64,000 nt of DNA from Silene latifolia (taxonomy: Eukaryota; Streptophyta; Magnoliopsida; Caryophyllales; Caryophyllaceae). Position 1 is the first letter of the stretch. The number at the start of each line of letters is the position of its first letter. The DNA lies in the NCBI RefSeq assembly GCF_048544455.1, contig NC_133537.1, forward strand, positions 15,809,541-15,873,540, in the 5' to 3' direction. Below the pieces are notes generated by a model that worked only from the letters and a program-made list of their open reading frames with translations, had not been told where the DNA came from and searched no databases. This document shows positions 45,849 to 55,490 of this stretch, piece by piece. A program made the translations under genes and the position numbers.

Positions 45849-47708
45849 CTAAGATTTCTTACAAGGAGGAAGGGGAGCATCACAAAGCCCTAAATTAGCC
45901 GAAAATGCAGAAGCAGGAATCTTCGTCTTATGAGCAGGAATCTTCCCACTAAGTCTATTCTTCGAAACATCAAACACCTTCAACATCTTCAGATTCAACA
46001 CACTACTTGGTATACTTCCACTAAGCTTGTTTTTTGACAGTAAAACCGTTGTTAGTTCCTTGGCATTCCCGAGTTCTTGGGGTATTCTCCCTGAAAGTCG
46101 ATTATCAACCATCTCCAGTACCTCGAGTTGTCTCAACTTCCCAATCGACTTTGGAATGGAACCTCCCAACGGGTTGTTGGACAAAATTAAGGTATCAATG
46201 GAGTTCATGACACGCTTGTTACCAATGTTGTCCGGTATTGGACCAGTGAACAAGTTGCCAGACACGTCGATAGAGTTGTAATATCCTCGTGGCTCATCAA
46301 CCTTCTTGTCGAAAATCACCGCCAGTGGCCCAGAAAACTTGTTTGAGTGGATATCAAGCTCTGTTAGAAGAGAAAGGTTCTTAAATTCATTGGGAATAGT
46401 CGAGTAAAATCCATTGTTAGATATGTTTAAAAACCATAGATTGGTCATGTTTCCTATCCATGAAGGCAACTTCCCTTTGAGCTCATTCTTCGACAAGTCG
46501 AGCTTTCCAATTGATGACGAAGATAGCCATCGAGGTAGACCTCCTTTGGTCCTTGTCGCGGCTAAATTCAAGCTAAAAAGAGGCACTTTCGAGAGCCAAT
46601 TTGGTACATTGGTTAACCCAAGTGGATTATTTGACAAATTTAAATACTGTAGTTCCCGTAACTTAGAAAGTTGTGAAGGGAGTGGCCCGACTAGTTGATT
46701 ACTTGACATATCTAAGGACATAAGGTTCTTAAGATACCCAAAACTGGAAGGAATTCGGCCTGAAATCTGATTGTTTGATACAATGAAATCGCTTAAACCA
46801 GAAAGTTTCCCTATACTTGATGGCAAGTCGCCGGTTAAAAAGTTGTCCTGAAGTTGGATATATTTCAAAGACGCAAGTCTTCCTATGGAATTTGGAATGT
46901 GACCGGTAATTTTGTTTCCGTGTAAGTATAGATGGACTAGTTGAGAGAGTTGACCTATAGAATCCGGTATATAGCCCGAGATATCGTTCATGGACAAATC
47001 CATGAGGCTGAGGCTCTTTAATTTCCCAATAGTAACTGGAATACTACCAGTTAATTTGTTGTCTTCAAGTATAATATAAGTAAGGGAAATAAGCGCACCA
47101 ATGGAAGACGGTATAGGACCTGACAGCTTATTCTTCGACAAATCCATTGTCGAGAGATGCCTCAGTGATCGGAATAAAGCGTCTGGAATGGGACCCGTGA
47201 ATTTGTTTTCACTAAGGTAAAGCCTTTGTATGTTATACATACGACCAAGTGAAACGGGCAACGACCCATTTAGCTTATTAGTGTTTAAGAAAAGATGTTT
47301 CAAATTCGACAACTTGCCTAATTGGGATGGGATAGGACCACTTAGTTCCTTAAGGTTGCCTAAATGAAGGAGTTGGAGATAGGTAAGGTTACCTAAGAAA
47401 GGAGAGATTGTACCTAACATGTAGGTGTCGATGATGTTGTCTCCTTGTTGTTGGACGCCGGGAAGTGAAAGATTGGCTACTCTTCCGGTGGTTGAATCGC
47501 AGTCCACACCCGACCAAGTACAGCAGTTTGTACCAGGGACCCATGTGCCGAGGAGTTTTGATGGGTCAGCCTGGATATTTTTCTTGAATTCGAGTAATGC
47601 TTCATTGTCGATTCGATGACAGGTTTTTGCTAATAAGGGCCCAAATGTATTGGCCAATATTACAAGCAGAACTAAGATGGTAGAACTGTTAACTCTAGTG
47701 ATGTTCAT
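45849..47708 (-). CDS. Secreted leucine-rich-repeat protein LRR2, 619 aa
   Basis: Intronless, the same length as LRR1 and very similar to it throughout. It has a signal peptide (MNITRVNSSTILVLLVILAN), the N-terminal cap with KTCHRIDNEALLEFKKNIQA and NCCTWSGVDC, about 20 LRRs (for example GSIPVTIGKLKSLSLMDLSM), the same irregular loop FDKKVDEPRGYY, and the C-terminal cap LCDAPLPPCKKS. There is no membrane segment or kinase, so the product is expected in the apoplast or wall. All key cysteines are kept and the frame is intact, so it is likely functional. It was next to LRR1 until the nested insertion at 31360-45476 pushed the two apart. Confidence 0.94.
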   Translation of the reverse strand: MNITRVNSSTILVLLVILANTFGPLLAKTCHRIDNEALLEFKKNIQADPSKLLGTWVPGTNCCTWSGVDCDSTTGRVANLSLPGVQQQGDNIIDTYMLGTISPFLGNLTYLQLLHLGNLKELSGPIPSQLGKLSNLKHLFLNTNKLNGSLPVSLGRMYNIQRLYLSENKFTGPIPDALFRSLRHLSTMDLSKNKLSGPIPSSIGALISLTYIILEDNKLTGSIPVTIGKLKSLSLMDLSMNDISGYIPDSIGQLSQLVHLYLHGNKITGHIPNSIGRLASLKYIQLQDNFLTGDLPSSIGKLSGLSDFIVSNNQISGRIPSSFGYLKNLMSLDMSSNQLVGPLPSQLSKLRELQYLNLSNNPLGLTNVPNWLSKVPLFSLNLAATRTKGGLPRWLSSSSIGKLDLSKNELKGKLPSWIGNMTNLWFLNISNNGFYSTIPNEFKNLSLLTELDIHSNKFSGPLAVIFDKKVDEPRGYYNSIDVSGNLFTGPIPDNIGNKRVMNSIDTLILSNNPLGGSIPKSIGKLRQLEVLEMVDNRLSGRIPQELGNAKELTTVLLSKNKLSGSIPSSVLNLKMLKVFDVSKNRLSGKIPAHKTKIPASAFSANLGLCDAPLPPCKKS

Positions 47709-47743
47709 GATTTGGTATATGATATTATTGTTAATATGAATTC

Positions 47744-47752
47744 ATATATATA
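47744..47752 (-). promoter_or_regulatory. TATA box of LRR2
   Basis: The sequence ATATATATA lies about 36-44 bp upstream of the ATG at 47708, at the same place as in LRR1. Confidence 0.6.
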
Positions 47753-47765
47753 GAACCAACTACAC

Positions 47766-48290
47766 TTGATCATGGATTTTTGTAATGTACACTAGGTGGA
47801 AGTGTAACATGGTAATCTGACAATTTGCTGAAAGTCATACCAGTTTAAGAGTATAGAATGTAACAGCATTTGACTTTTGGTAAGCGATTGCTAGTAAACT
47901 CGTCTTACACGAGTACAATAATTATTGTGTAAGACAGTCTTGCGGTGTGAGAGTGTTTTTTTTATATATATATATTCACTCATTTATTGATAGTAATAAA
48001 TGAATGTTTAACCAATAAAAAGACCGTCTTAAGGCGTGAGACATGAGTAATGTAGGCAAGTACTTCGCTTGGATTCCATTTGACTTTTACCTCTTTAAAC
48101 AATGTGTTTGGGTCAAACTTAACAGCTAATAGAAGGAGATTAAGTGTATCTAAAGTCTAAGCCATGTATATCTTCTAACACTGTGTTTTAAGTGTTTAGT
48201 AATTAACTCATGGATAAGAGATAGGCCTCTGTTAAGCAAGAGGCAACTGCAATTATAAGTAACCATCTGCTTGCAGAGCCTTTAGGTTTC
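47766..48290 (-). promoter_or_regulatory. LRR2 upstream region, homologous to that of LRR1
   Basis: The block with GATTTTTGTAATGTACACT and GTAATCTGACAATTTGCTGA (47766-47850) matches the blocks upstream of LRR1. Further up, CAGCTAATAGAAGGAGATTA (about 48122) matches 31239, and GAGATAGGCCTCTGTTAAGC (about 48220) matches 30785, but the order differs between the genes. A repeat with AGACAGTCTTGCGGTGTGAG and AGACCGTCTTAAGGCGTGAG (about 47930-48040) is inserted here only. Confidence 0.55.
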
Positions 48291-48765
48291 CGATTCTCTG
48301 TGTTGTTCGTGCTGTTTATCAGTTATCACACGCTTGTTGGTGTTATTGAAGATTATTGGCATAGTTATAACACTATAGTTTTGATGAAATTTACGTCACG
48401 GGTCATTTGAAATGAAGAACTTTAATATCACAAATATCAGCGACATGAGTAAGGTTGCATAATTTCCTCGGAATGGGTGTGATCCCTTTAAATATTGGGC
48501 TCTAGATGTTATTAAAGAGATCAAAAGACGAAATGAAACAATCAGTGAATCAACCTATCATCCGGAAACATTATGAGCTTTTTAGTGATGTTTCTCGAAC
48601 TATGGCCTTGCCTAACTCGATACCAATCCGTAAGATGCGTTGTTGCTTAACTCTGATTTTGTGTACAATGCATATTACTTGCTAGTGTGGACTTCACGTT
48701 ATTTCAGCTCATCCATCACACGTAGAACAGAAGCCCCAAAAAGGGGAAAAAATTAAAAAATTCAA

Positions 48766-48836
48766 TGCACCAGCCGGGAATCGAACCCGGGTCTGTACCG
48801 TGGCAGGGTACTATTCTACCACTAGACCACTGGTGC
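48766..48836 (-). tRNA. tRNA-Gly (GCC), copy 2
   Basis: Identical to copy 1 except for one base: here the T stem is fully paired (CCGGG with CCCGG), so this copy fits the canonical plant tRNA-Gly(GCC). A box, B box, anticodon loop CTGCCAC and discriminator A are in place. On the minus strand T runs follow (TTTTTT at about 48755-48760), serving as Pol III terminator. The eight bases downstream, TTGAATTT on the minus strand, are the same as in copy 1, so the two loci arose by duplication. It lies 411 bp beyond the LRR3 stop, just as copy 1 lies 416 bp beyond the LRR1 stop. Confidence 0.97.
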
Positions 48837-49247
48837 GCTTTCTTGATATGATACCTTCTTGATATATTAATATATGTTCAAAGCAAATTATACAAACATA
48901 GTTAAAAATACACTCTTTCAATGACAAATTCTGAAACTCGAAACTTTATCTTAAAAACTTGTATTCTCCTTATAATTATGTGAAAATAATAATAAGTTTA
49001 ACCAATCCGAATAATTCATCTACTTTAATACACATGTCACCTTCGATGCCTACATACATTACGTCTGAAGTAAAAGCGCATTTTATTTGATATTTGTAAA
49101 GACAAGACGGGATTATTACATTGTCATTAATACCAAGTGCTAACAGCTAAGAATCTAAAATGATACATCATCGCATAACACAATTGTAATTCCTAAGTAT
49201 GAATAAACTAACACATAACAAGAAATTTAGTACTACTTCATGGCTTA

Positions 49248-51176
49248 CTATGTTTGCTTACAAGGGGGCAGAGGAGAACCACAAAGTTTCGGATTACCCG
49301 TAAATGAAGTAACCGGAATATTAGCCTTATGATTCGGGATTTGCCCACTTAATTTATTGTATGATACATCGAATACTTGCAAACTTTCCAAGTTAATCAC
49401 CTTCTCTGGAATATTTCCACTAAGAGTATTCTTTGACAGCAAAATCGTGCTTAACTCCTTGAGGCTCCCAAGTTCCGTAGGTATACCGCCATGAAGTTGA
49501 TCACCAACCATTTCCAACACTTGTAGTCGAGTCATATTCCCTAGCGACTTTGGTATACGACCTCCCAATGGATTATTTGATAGGATTAAGGATGTAATTG
49601 AGTCCATGACGGGATTGTTACCAATATTGGCATCAATTGGACCAGTAAACATGTTGCTAGAGACGTCGATTGAATTGTAATGTCCTTGTGGCTCAGAGGT
49701 ACTCTTGTCAAAAATAACATCCAATGGACCGGAGAATTTGTTCGAGTGTAGGTCAAGGTCTAAGAGGTGAGATAGATTTTTGAATTCAACAGGAAGTGTA
49801 GAGTAAAACTTGTTATTCGACACGTTAAGTGACCATAAGTTGCTCATGTTACCTATCCATGAAGGTAACTTACCCGTGAGCTCGTTGACTGATAAATCCA
49901 GCAAGCCTATCGACGATGAGGACAGCCACTGTGGTAACTGACCTTTGACACCGGTCCCGGCTAACCTTAGGGTAAATAGGCCGCTTAATCTTGCAATCCA
50001 AGACGGTATATTCACTAATTTAAGCGGATTATACGACAAACTTAACGTTTGTAACAGATTTAGTTTAACTAATTGAGTAGGAAGCGGTCTAACGAGCTGA
50101 TTACTCGATAAATCTAAGACTTGTAGGCTCTTAAGATTACCAAAACTCGGGGGAATTAGGCCTAGAAACTTGTTGTTCGACATTGACAAATCGGTTAATG
50201 TAACAAGATGTCCTAAACTTGAGGGTAGTGTTCCTGTGATCATGTTATTGTCTAAGTACATTCTTTGAATTTGTGGGAGATTGCCTATGGAATTTGGTAA
50301 CACACCACTCAATTTGTTGTGATCGAGTTGAATAAATTGTAAAGAAACTAGCTGACCTATCGACAAAGGTATCGGTCCAATGATTTTATTATGGTGAAGG
50401 TATAATTCTCGTAATTTGGAGAGTTCGCCGAGAGTATCCGGTATATTTCCGCCAATACGATTCATGGATAAATCTATGTATACAAGGTTTTTGAGTTTGG
50501 TTATACCAATTGGAAATTTACCGGCAAATCGATTGTCATGAAGATCGAGTTTGGTAAGCGAAACCATGTTTACAATAGAAGACGGAATTGGGCCGGATAG
50601 CTGGTTTCCGGATAAGCCCAATTCCAAAATCAAAGCCCATGATGAGAAAACAGAATTTTGTATGGTGCCAGAGAGTTTGTTATCACTAAGGTAGAGCTTC
50701 TCTAGCTTACTGAGACGACCAAGAGAAACAGGTATTGACCCGATTAGGTTATTAGTGTCTAAGAAAAGATGGGTCAATTGCGTCAACTTGCCTAATTCAG
50801 ACGGAATTGGACCGGTCAACTCCTTGTTATTACTAAAGTCAAGGAGTTGTAAAAATGTGATGTTACCTAAAAAAGGTGAAAGTGTACCTGTCATTGTGGT
50901 ATCCAAGATGAAGTCATCCCCAGACTCGAGGCCGGACCGGGAGATGTTGACCACCCGGCCGGTACCATGATCACAATCGACCCCGGCCCAAGAACAGCAG
51001 TCTGTGCCAGTGACCCAAGTGCCTAGGAGTTGGGACGGGTCGGACGTGATCCTATGTTTAATGTCAAGTAATGCTTCTTTGTCAATTGCATTACATGATT
51101 CGACCGGTATAGGCCAAAATGTGTTGATTGTGATTATGAGGTAAATTAGGGTAATGGAGTTGATGAAGGTTGACAT
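49248..51176 (-). CDS. Secreted leucine-rich-repeat protein LRR3, 642 aa
   Basis: Intronless paralogue of LRR1 and LRR2, more diverged and 23 residues longer. It has a signal peptide (MSTFINSITLIYLIITINTF), an N-terminal cap (ESCNAIDKEALLDIKHRITS, DCCSWAGVDC), about 21 repeats such as GPIPSELGKLTQLTHLFLDT, the irregular loop FDKSTSEPQGHY in the same position as in the paralogues, and the cap LCGSPLPPCKQT. No membrane segment or kinase is present. The last block, SFTGNPKLCGSPLPPCK, is close to the ending of DRT100-type LRR proteins. The frame is intact. Confidence 0.93.
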   Translation of the reverse strand: MSTFINSITLIYLIITINTFWPIPVESCNAIDKEALLDIKHRITSDPSQLLGTWVTGTDCCSWAGVDCDHGTGRVVNISRSGLESGDDFILDTTMTGTLSPFLGNITFLQLLDFSNNKELTGPIPSELGKLTQLTHLFLDTNNLIGSIPVSLGRLSKLEKLYLSDNKLSGTIQNSVFSSWALILELGLSGNQLSGPIPSSIVNMVSLTKLDLHDNRFAGKFPIGITKLKNLVYIDLSMNRIGGNIPDTLGELSKLRELYLHHNKIIGPIPLSIGQLVSLQFIQLDHNKLSGVLPNSIGNLPQIQRMYLDNNMITGTLPSSLGHLVTLTDLSMSNNKFLGLIPPSFGNLKSLQVLDLSSNQLVRPLPTQLVKLNLLQTLSLSYNPLKLVNIPSWIARLSGLFTLRLAGTGVKGQLPQWLSSSSIGLLDLSVNELTGKLPSWIGNMSNLWSLNVSNNKFYSTLPVEFKNLSHLLDLDLHSNKFSGPLDVIFDKSTSEPQGHYNSIDVSSNMFTGPIDANIGNNPVMDSITSLILSNNPLGGRIPKSLGNMTRLQVLEMVGDQLHGGIPTELGSLKELSTILLSKNTLSGNIPEKVINLESLQVFDVSYNKLSGQIPNHKANIPVTSFTGNPKLCGSPLPPCKQT

Positions 51177-51238
51177 GACAGAAAATGTTACCGTTAATTA
51201 TTGGGTTTGGATGTCTTTAGAAGATGATTATGAGCGTG

Positions 51239-51248
51239 TGTATATATA
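51239..51248 (-). promoter_or_regulatory. TATA box of LRR3
   Basis: TATATATA lies about 65 bp upstream of the ATG at 51176, giving a leader of about 30-35 bases. The promoter block shared by LRR1 and LRR2 is not seen here. Confidence 0.6.
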
Positions 51249-52965
51249 GGAGTTGAAGCAAAACGTTCGTAATCAATGAAGTGTGTGGTGGTGCCCGCGG
51301 AATTAGGAGGTCAGAGTAAAATACTCGTCTCTGTTTTCTTCTCGGAACTCACTCCATATCTTTATTGAGAATGATAAAATACTATCGGAAGATATCAAGT
51401 TTTAATATCGCCATTTAGAATATGTAAGTGTAATATATGTATTAAGGCTGGGGTTAAAATTCTCTTACTTTAACTGTAAGGTTTGGGGTTTAATTTTTAC
51501 CCGTAATATAGTATGCTTATTTGAATCGGGAAAAAAAATGCGTAATATATAAGATACAGTTATACATACATATTATGATTAAAGGCTCAATTAAAAGTAT
51601 GACGAATGACTGAGTTTGAACCAATGGTTCTATACATGCATTTGCAATCTAATCGAATATGAAAATAAGATGGCGCTAGCTACTAGGTGGTACTAAATTT
51701 CGATACTACTCCGTACTTATTAGTGCTTCACTTCTTCATCATTATCCATCGAATATTACTGAAAACTTATAAAATTGTGTAATCCAAATTATCATAATTG
51801 TAGCTATAATAAAGAATGATTTTTTGTTGATCGACAAAGTAATTAATGAAACAACGGTCATCATATCCATATTACCCTAATTTGGTCGATATACTTATTA
51901 GTAATAATTTAGATTTGGGGATTGTAAACCAAATAAAATAGAGAATGATTAAGAGTAATAATGATGCGGAATGTTACGTAGTACACGAAGAAAAGTTAAC
52001 GTTGGATAATTAAGGAATGAGCTGTGTAGTGTTGGCCTGGGTCAAAGTGGGAGGCTACTGCGCACTAGTGTAATGTCACGTGACCACGTTCAAGTTGCGA
52101 TTATTGTTGACGACGAAACATGGACTCATCATGATGAGAAAAGTAGTTTCAAAGTTGTTCGCCTAAAATGTGCTTCCACAAGTTATCACTTAAAGTATGG
52201 CTCAAATAACAAACATCTGCTTCTTCACGATCAACAAGTTTTATTTAAAACGGATCATTCATTTTAAATATTAAAATAGATTAAATACTATCATATGATG
52301 GTAATAAAAATTAAATATTTATCATATGACTTGGTATGTATTTGACTTGTTTTAAAACCATAAAAACGAATATATAACGAATATAATATTACTCTAATAA
52401 TAGAATTCACAAGACGGTAATATTGTGATAGTTTACAATAAATATAGATTTAGATATAATCTTTATATATTATAATAGTCATAGTTTTCCACTTTTCCAT
52501 AATAAATCAACTGATTTCTAATTATCACACTTTTGTAATTACTATATAAATATCCTTTTAATATACTCCGTAATACTTTTCTAACATCAACATTTTAATG
52601 GTTCATGCTTTTAATTTGTGGATAATGCATCAACAATTTAATGGTTCATGCTTTTAATTTGTGGATAATGCATCAACAATTTGTGGATAATGCCGGCTGT
52701 ATTTTCCTCTTTAGCCAAGTAACTAGAGCTCAAAACCATGGTTGACTATGAGTTGGGTCAAACAACCATGACACGGTTAGATGATGATATTTTATGGATC
52801 CTCTCCATTTTTTTTCTTTATTTCTCTCACAATCTATTTAAGTAATAATTACTCCTTTCATTCTCACTTTTCCTTTATTTTTATGCGTAAATTTAGAACC
52901 ATTAGATGTTGCCAAAATACAATCTGAACCATTAATAGGTATTTGCCTCTCCATTTCTTTTTAGG
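51249..52965. other. AT-rich intergenic stretch
   Basis: No gene is recognised. The open frame at 52073-52267 lacks motifs. A 43-bp tandem repeat at 52592-52692 is listed separately. The rest is AT-rich and simple. Confidence 0.6.
52592..52692. repeat. 43-bp tandem repeat, about 2.3 copies
   Basis: The unit contains TTTAATGGTTCATGCTTTTA and TTTGTGGATAATGCATCAAC. Two full copies and the start of a third, partial one follow directly on one another with almost no differences, so the duplication is recent. Confidence 0.85.
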
Positions 52966-53848
52966 CAGGGGCAAAGCCAGAACTTTTTGTTTGGGGTAGC
53001 AAATTTCTTAAGGCTATACTATTTGAAAATTGGAAATCCAAAAAATGTTATTACCTAATATGCAACATATAAAAATTCAAATTACAAACTAACAATCGCT
53101 ACTAAACTAAAAGAATAAGGAACTCTCAATGTTTTCCCGCCCAATTGATTGACATAGTGGTGGGCCATGCTAAAATTATTATAATTGCTATTGATTGACT
53201 TACAAAAGAAAGTGGAACCCATGTTATTTTATACAAGTTTATTCAACACAATTGATATAATCTTATAATCCCGCTCAATTGATTGACAAATATGGTGGGC
53301 CTATATTAAAATTATGACTTTTAATTTATTGACTAAAATTTCATCTACAGAATAAAATATTACAATCAAATCAAATGTCAATTAAAAATAGGCTTAACAC
53401 TGCCATTATTCACGCTTAATATACCCGTAGTATACTAAGTTTTTTTTTTTTTTTTTTTTTAAGTTGGTTGTTGGAGTTAATAAGTTTCAATTTGAGAATA
53501 TAGGGGTAAATAGTATTTTGATTTTTTTGAAAATCGTCCTTCTAGATGTGTCGTATACTGTTTATATATGTTCCCGTTATAAGGTTAGTATGCGCTTTAT
53601 AATAACAGAGTAGTGTCCCTATATTAGATTATGTAATTCCATAATAGTCAGCTATCATTATTTTTATAATAAAAATAGGTTTATACAAAAATAACTTAAT
53701 CTAAAAGTCCTTTGAATAGTAAACTTTTTTTTATATAATTTTACTAATATTATAATCAGTACATTACAACATACTGTTATAACTACAACTCAGTTATGTA
53801 AAAATTTTTAATTTTTACAAGCTCACTTAATTTAACCCTCACAAATGT

Positions 53849-53875
53849 CGTGCTTTAGCACGGGATCTCAACTAG
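53849..53875 (+). mobile_element. Probable Helitron 3' end
   Basis: CGTGCTTTAGCACG (53849-53862) forms a perfect short hairpin and is followed after a few bases by CTCAACTAG and then T. A hairpin about 10 bp before a terminal CTAG, next to T, is the typical end of plant Helitrons. The 5' end, expected as A followed by TC, is not certain; TCCCTATATTAGATTA at about 53615 is one candidate. Confidence 0.6.
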
Positions 53876-55329
53876 TATATAATCAAATGGACGCATTGTA
53901 ATAGCTTGAAGGTTTCATTGTATAGTTCAACTTATCTTTATATATTATTTTTTCAAAAGAACTTTGATTTTTGCATTGTAATTTACAACGAATTGAACAT
54001 TTTTTAATGTAATGGGATAAACATTTTCTTAGAATTCAACCTGTTATCTTTACTTTTATTTTTCTGTATTTGTAACACCCCCATACTCCAAGTGCCTTAC
54101 CAGGACCACTTAGGTATAAAGATGTTACCATCTCGGTTGCCCGAGGCAATGATAATCATAAGACAATAACGAAACAACATTTAAATAGTATAACTTTAGT
54201 GAAAGGTTACAAACCAAAACCAAATACCGAAATACGGTTACATGTTCTCCAAAACCAACTGTCTACTCAACTAAATGAAAAGTTTAACAAACTACTCAGG
54301 CTACAGCGGAAGACTCTATCATCTGAAAGTGGCACATCCCAGCTATCCCATGTAATTCGACTCATACCTGCTCAACAACTGCTCACCATCCCCGAATGGA
54401 TCACCACAGTTTTTAAAACAATAAACGGGTCGACTAATCACACAATTTATATAATCCAACAACACAAAGAAACAAAAAAACTCAATCATCACGATATCCT
54501 CCGAACTCCATTCCCAACTCCACAATATCGACTACACACTAAAGTGTGTAGCCCTGCCAGAGTGCCCATCGCAACAGGTCACTCCACGCCGCCAGTGGGG
54601 GACCACAGCCGTACCCACCAAATCCCCGCTCATCTCCATCGAGCGATAAACCCAAATTCCTTAATGTGCAGATCCCTTATGTGGCGGGTTCCACAGAAGG
54701 CGAATAATGGACGTGAAACCACTCCTGCAAGTGACTCCACTCAGCCAGGGACGCGCCTCGAAGAACACAGACAGATACAATCAATCACAACTACTATCAA
54801 CAACCAAATCCAACAATACTATCAACAACCAAATCCAACAATCGTCACAATACGAGTAAGATAATATTCAACAATCACTAAACACCAACAACACATTATG
54901 CGACTAATACTGAGTAGGGAAACCCTACCTGGAAAGCAACACAGTCAGACGATCTCAACAGCTGTTATTAAAAATCCTCTTCTACGAATCCTCCTCCTAA
55001 CATACACTCATATAATTACTACCAATCAAGAAACACAACCAAACCCCCAAATCCCCAAATTAGGGTTTAACTAATTTTAACGAAATACTATAAAAACAGT
55101 ATGTAGATCTTACCCTCGACGCAAGGATTACAAAGGTATAAATAAACACGAATTCCGACCTTCCAAGCTCCGGGATTTGCCAACAATGCGATTGATGCGA
55201 AGAACGTAGATTGTTTTCTCTTTTGAAAGTATTTAGGTTTGTAAAGTGTATTAAGAAAGTGACGGAAGTAATTATATATTAAATCGCATTATTAAAAAAA
55301 CCCGACAAATCATCCCCCCGTAAACTGGC

Positions 55330-55490
55330 TACTCGATCGAGTAGTTGACATACTCGATCGAGTGCCTCCTACTCGATCGAGTATCCAGGTTACTCGATCG
55401 AGTACCCAACAGGTTAGAAACTATTTTAAAACGCAAGACACCCTTACTCGACAGAGTAAGGCCCACTCGATAGAGTACCCAGAGACTCAT
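55330..55490. repeat. CTCGATCGAG palindromes in the left Gypsy LTR
   Basis: Four exact palindromes at about 55333-55401 and two variants (CTCGACAGAG and CTCGATAGAG) at about 55448-55477 lie near the end of the left LTR. In the right LTR (62420-62560) the same block has three exact units and the two variants, one unit less. Confidence 0.85.

Noticed and set aside
54199-54864. 221-codon open frame on the plus strand in the left Gypsy LTR, with a related one at 61318-61767
   Set aside because: It lies within the LTRs, antisense to the element, and has no recognisable motif. The same frame is shorter in the other LTR, so it is most likely chance.
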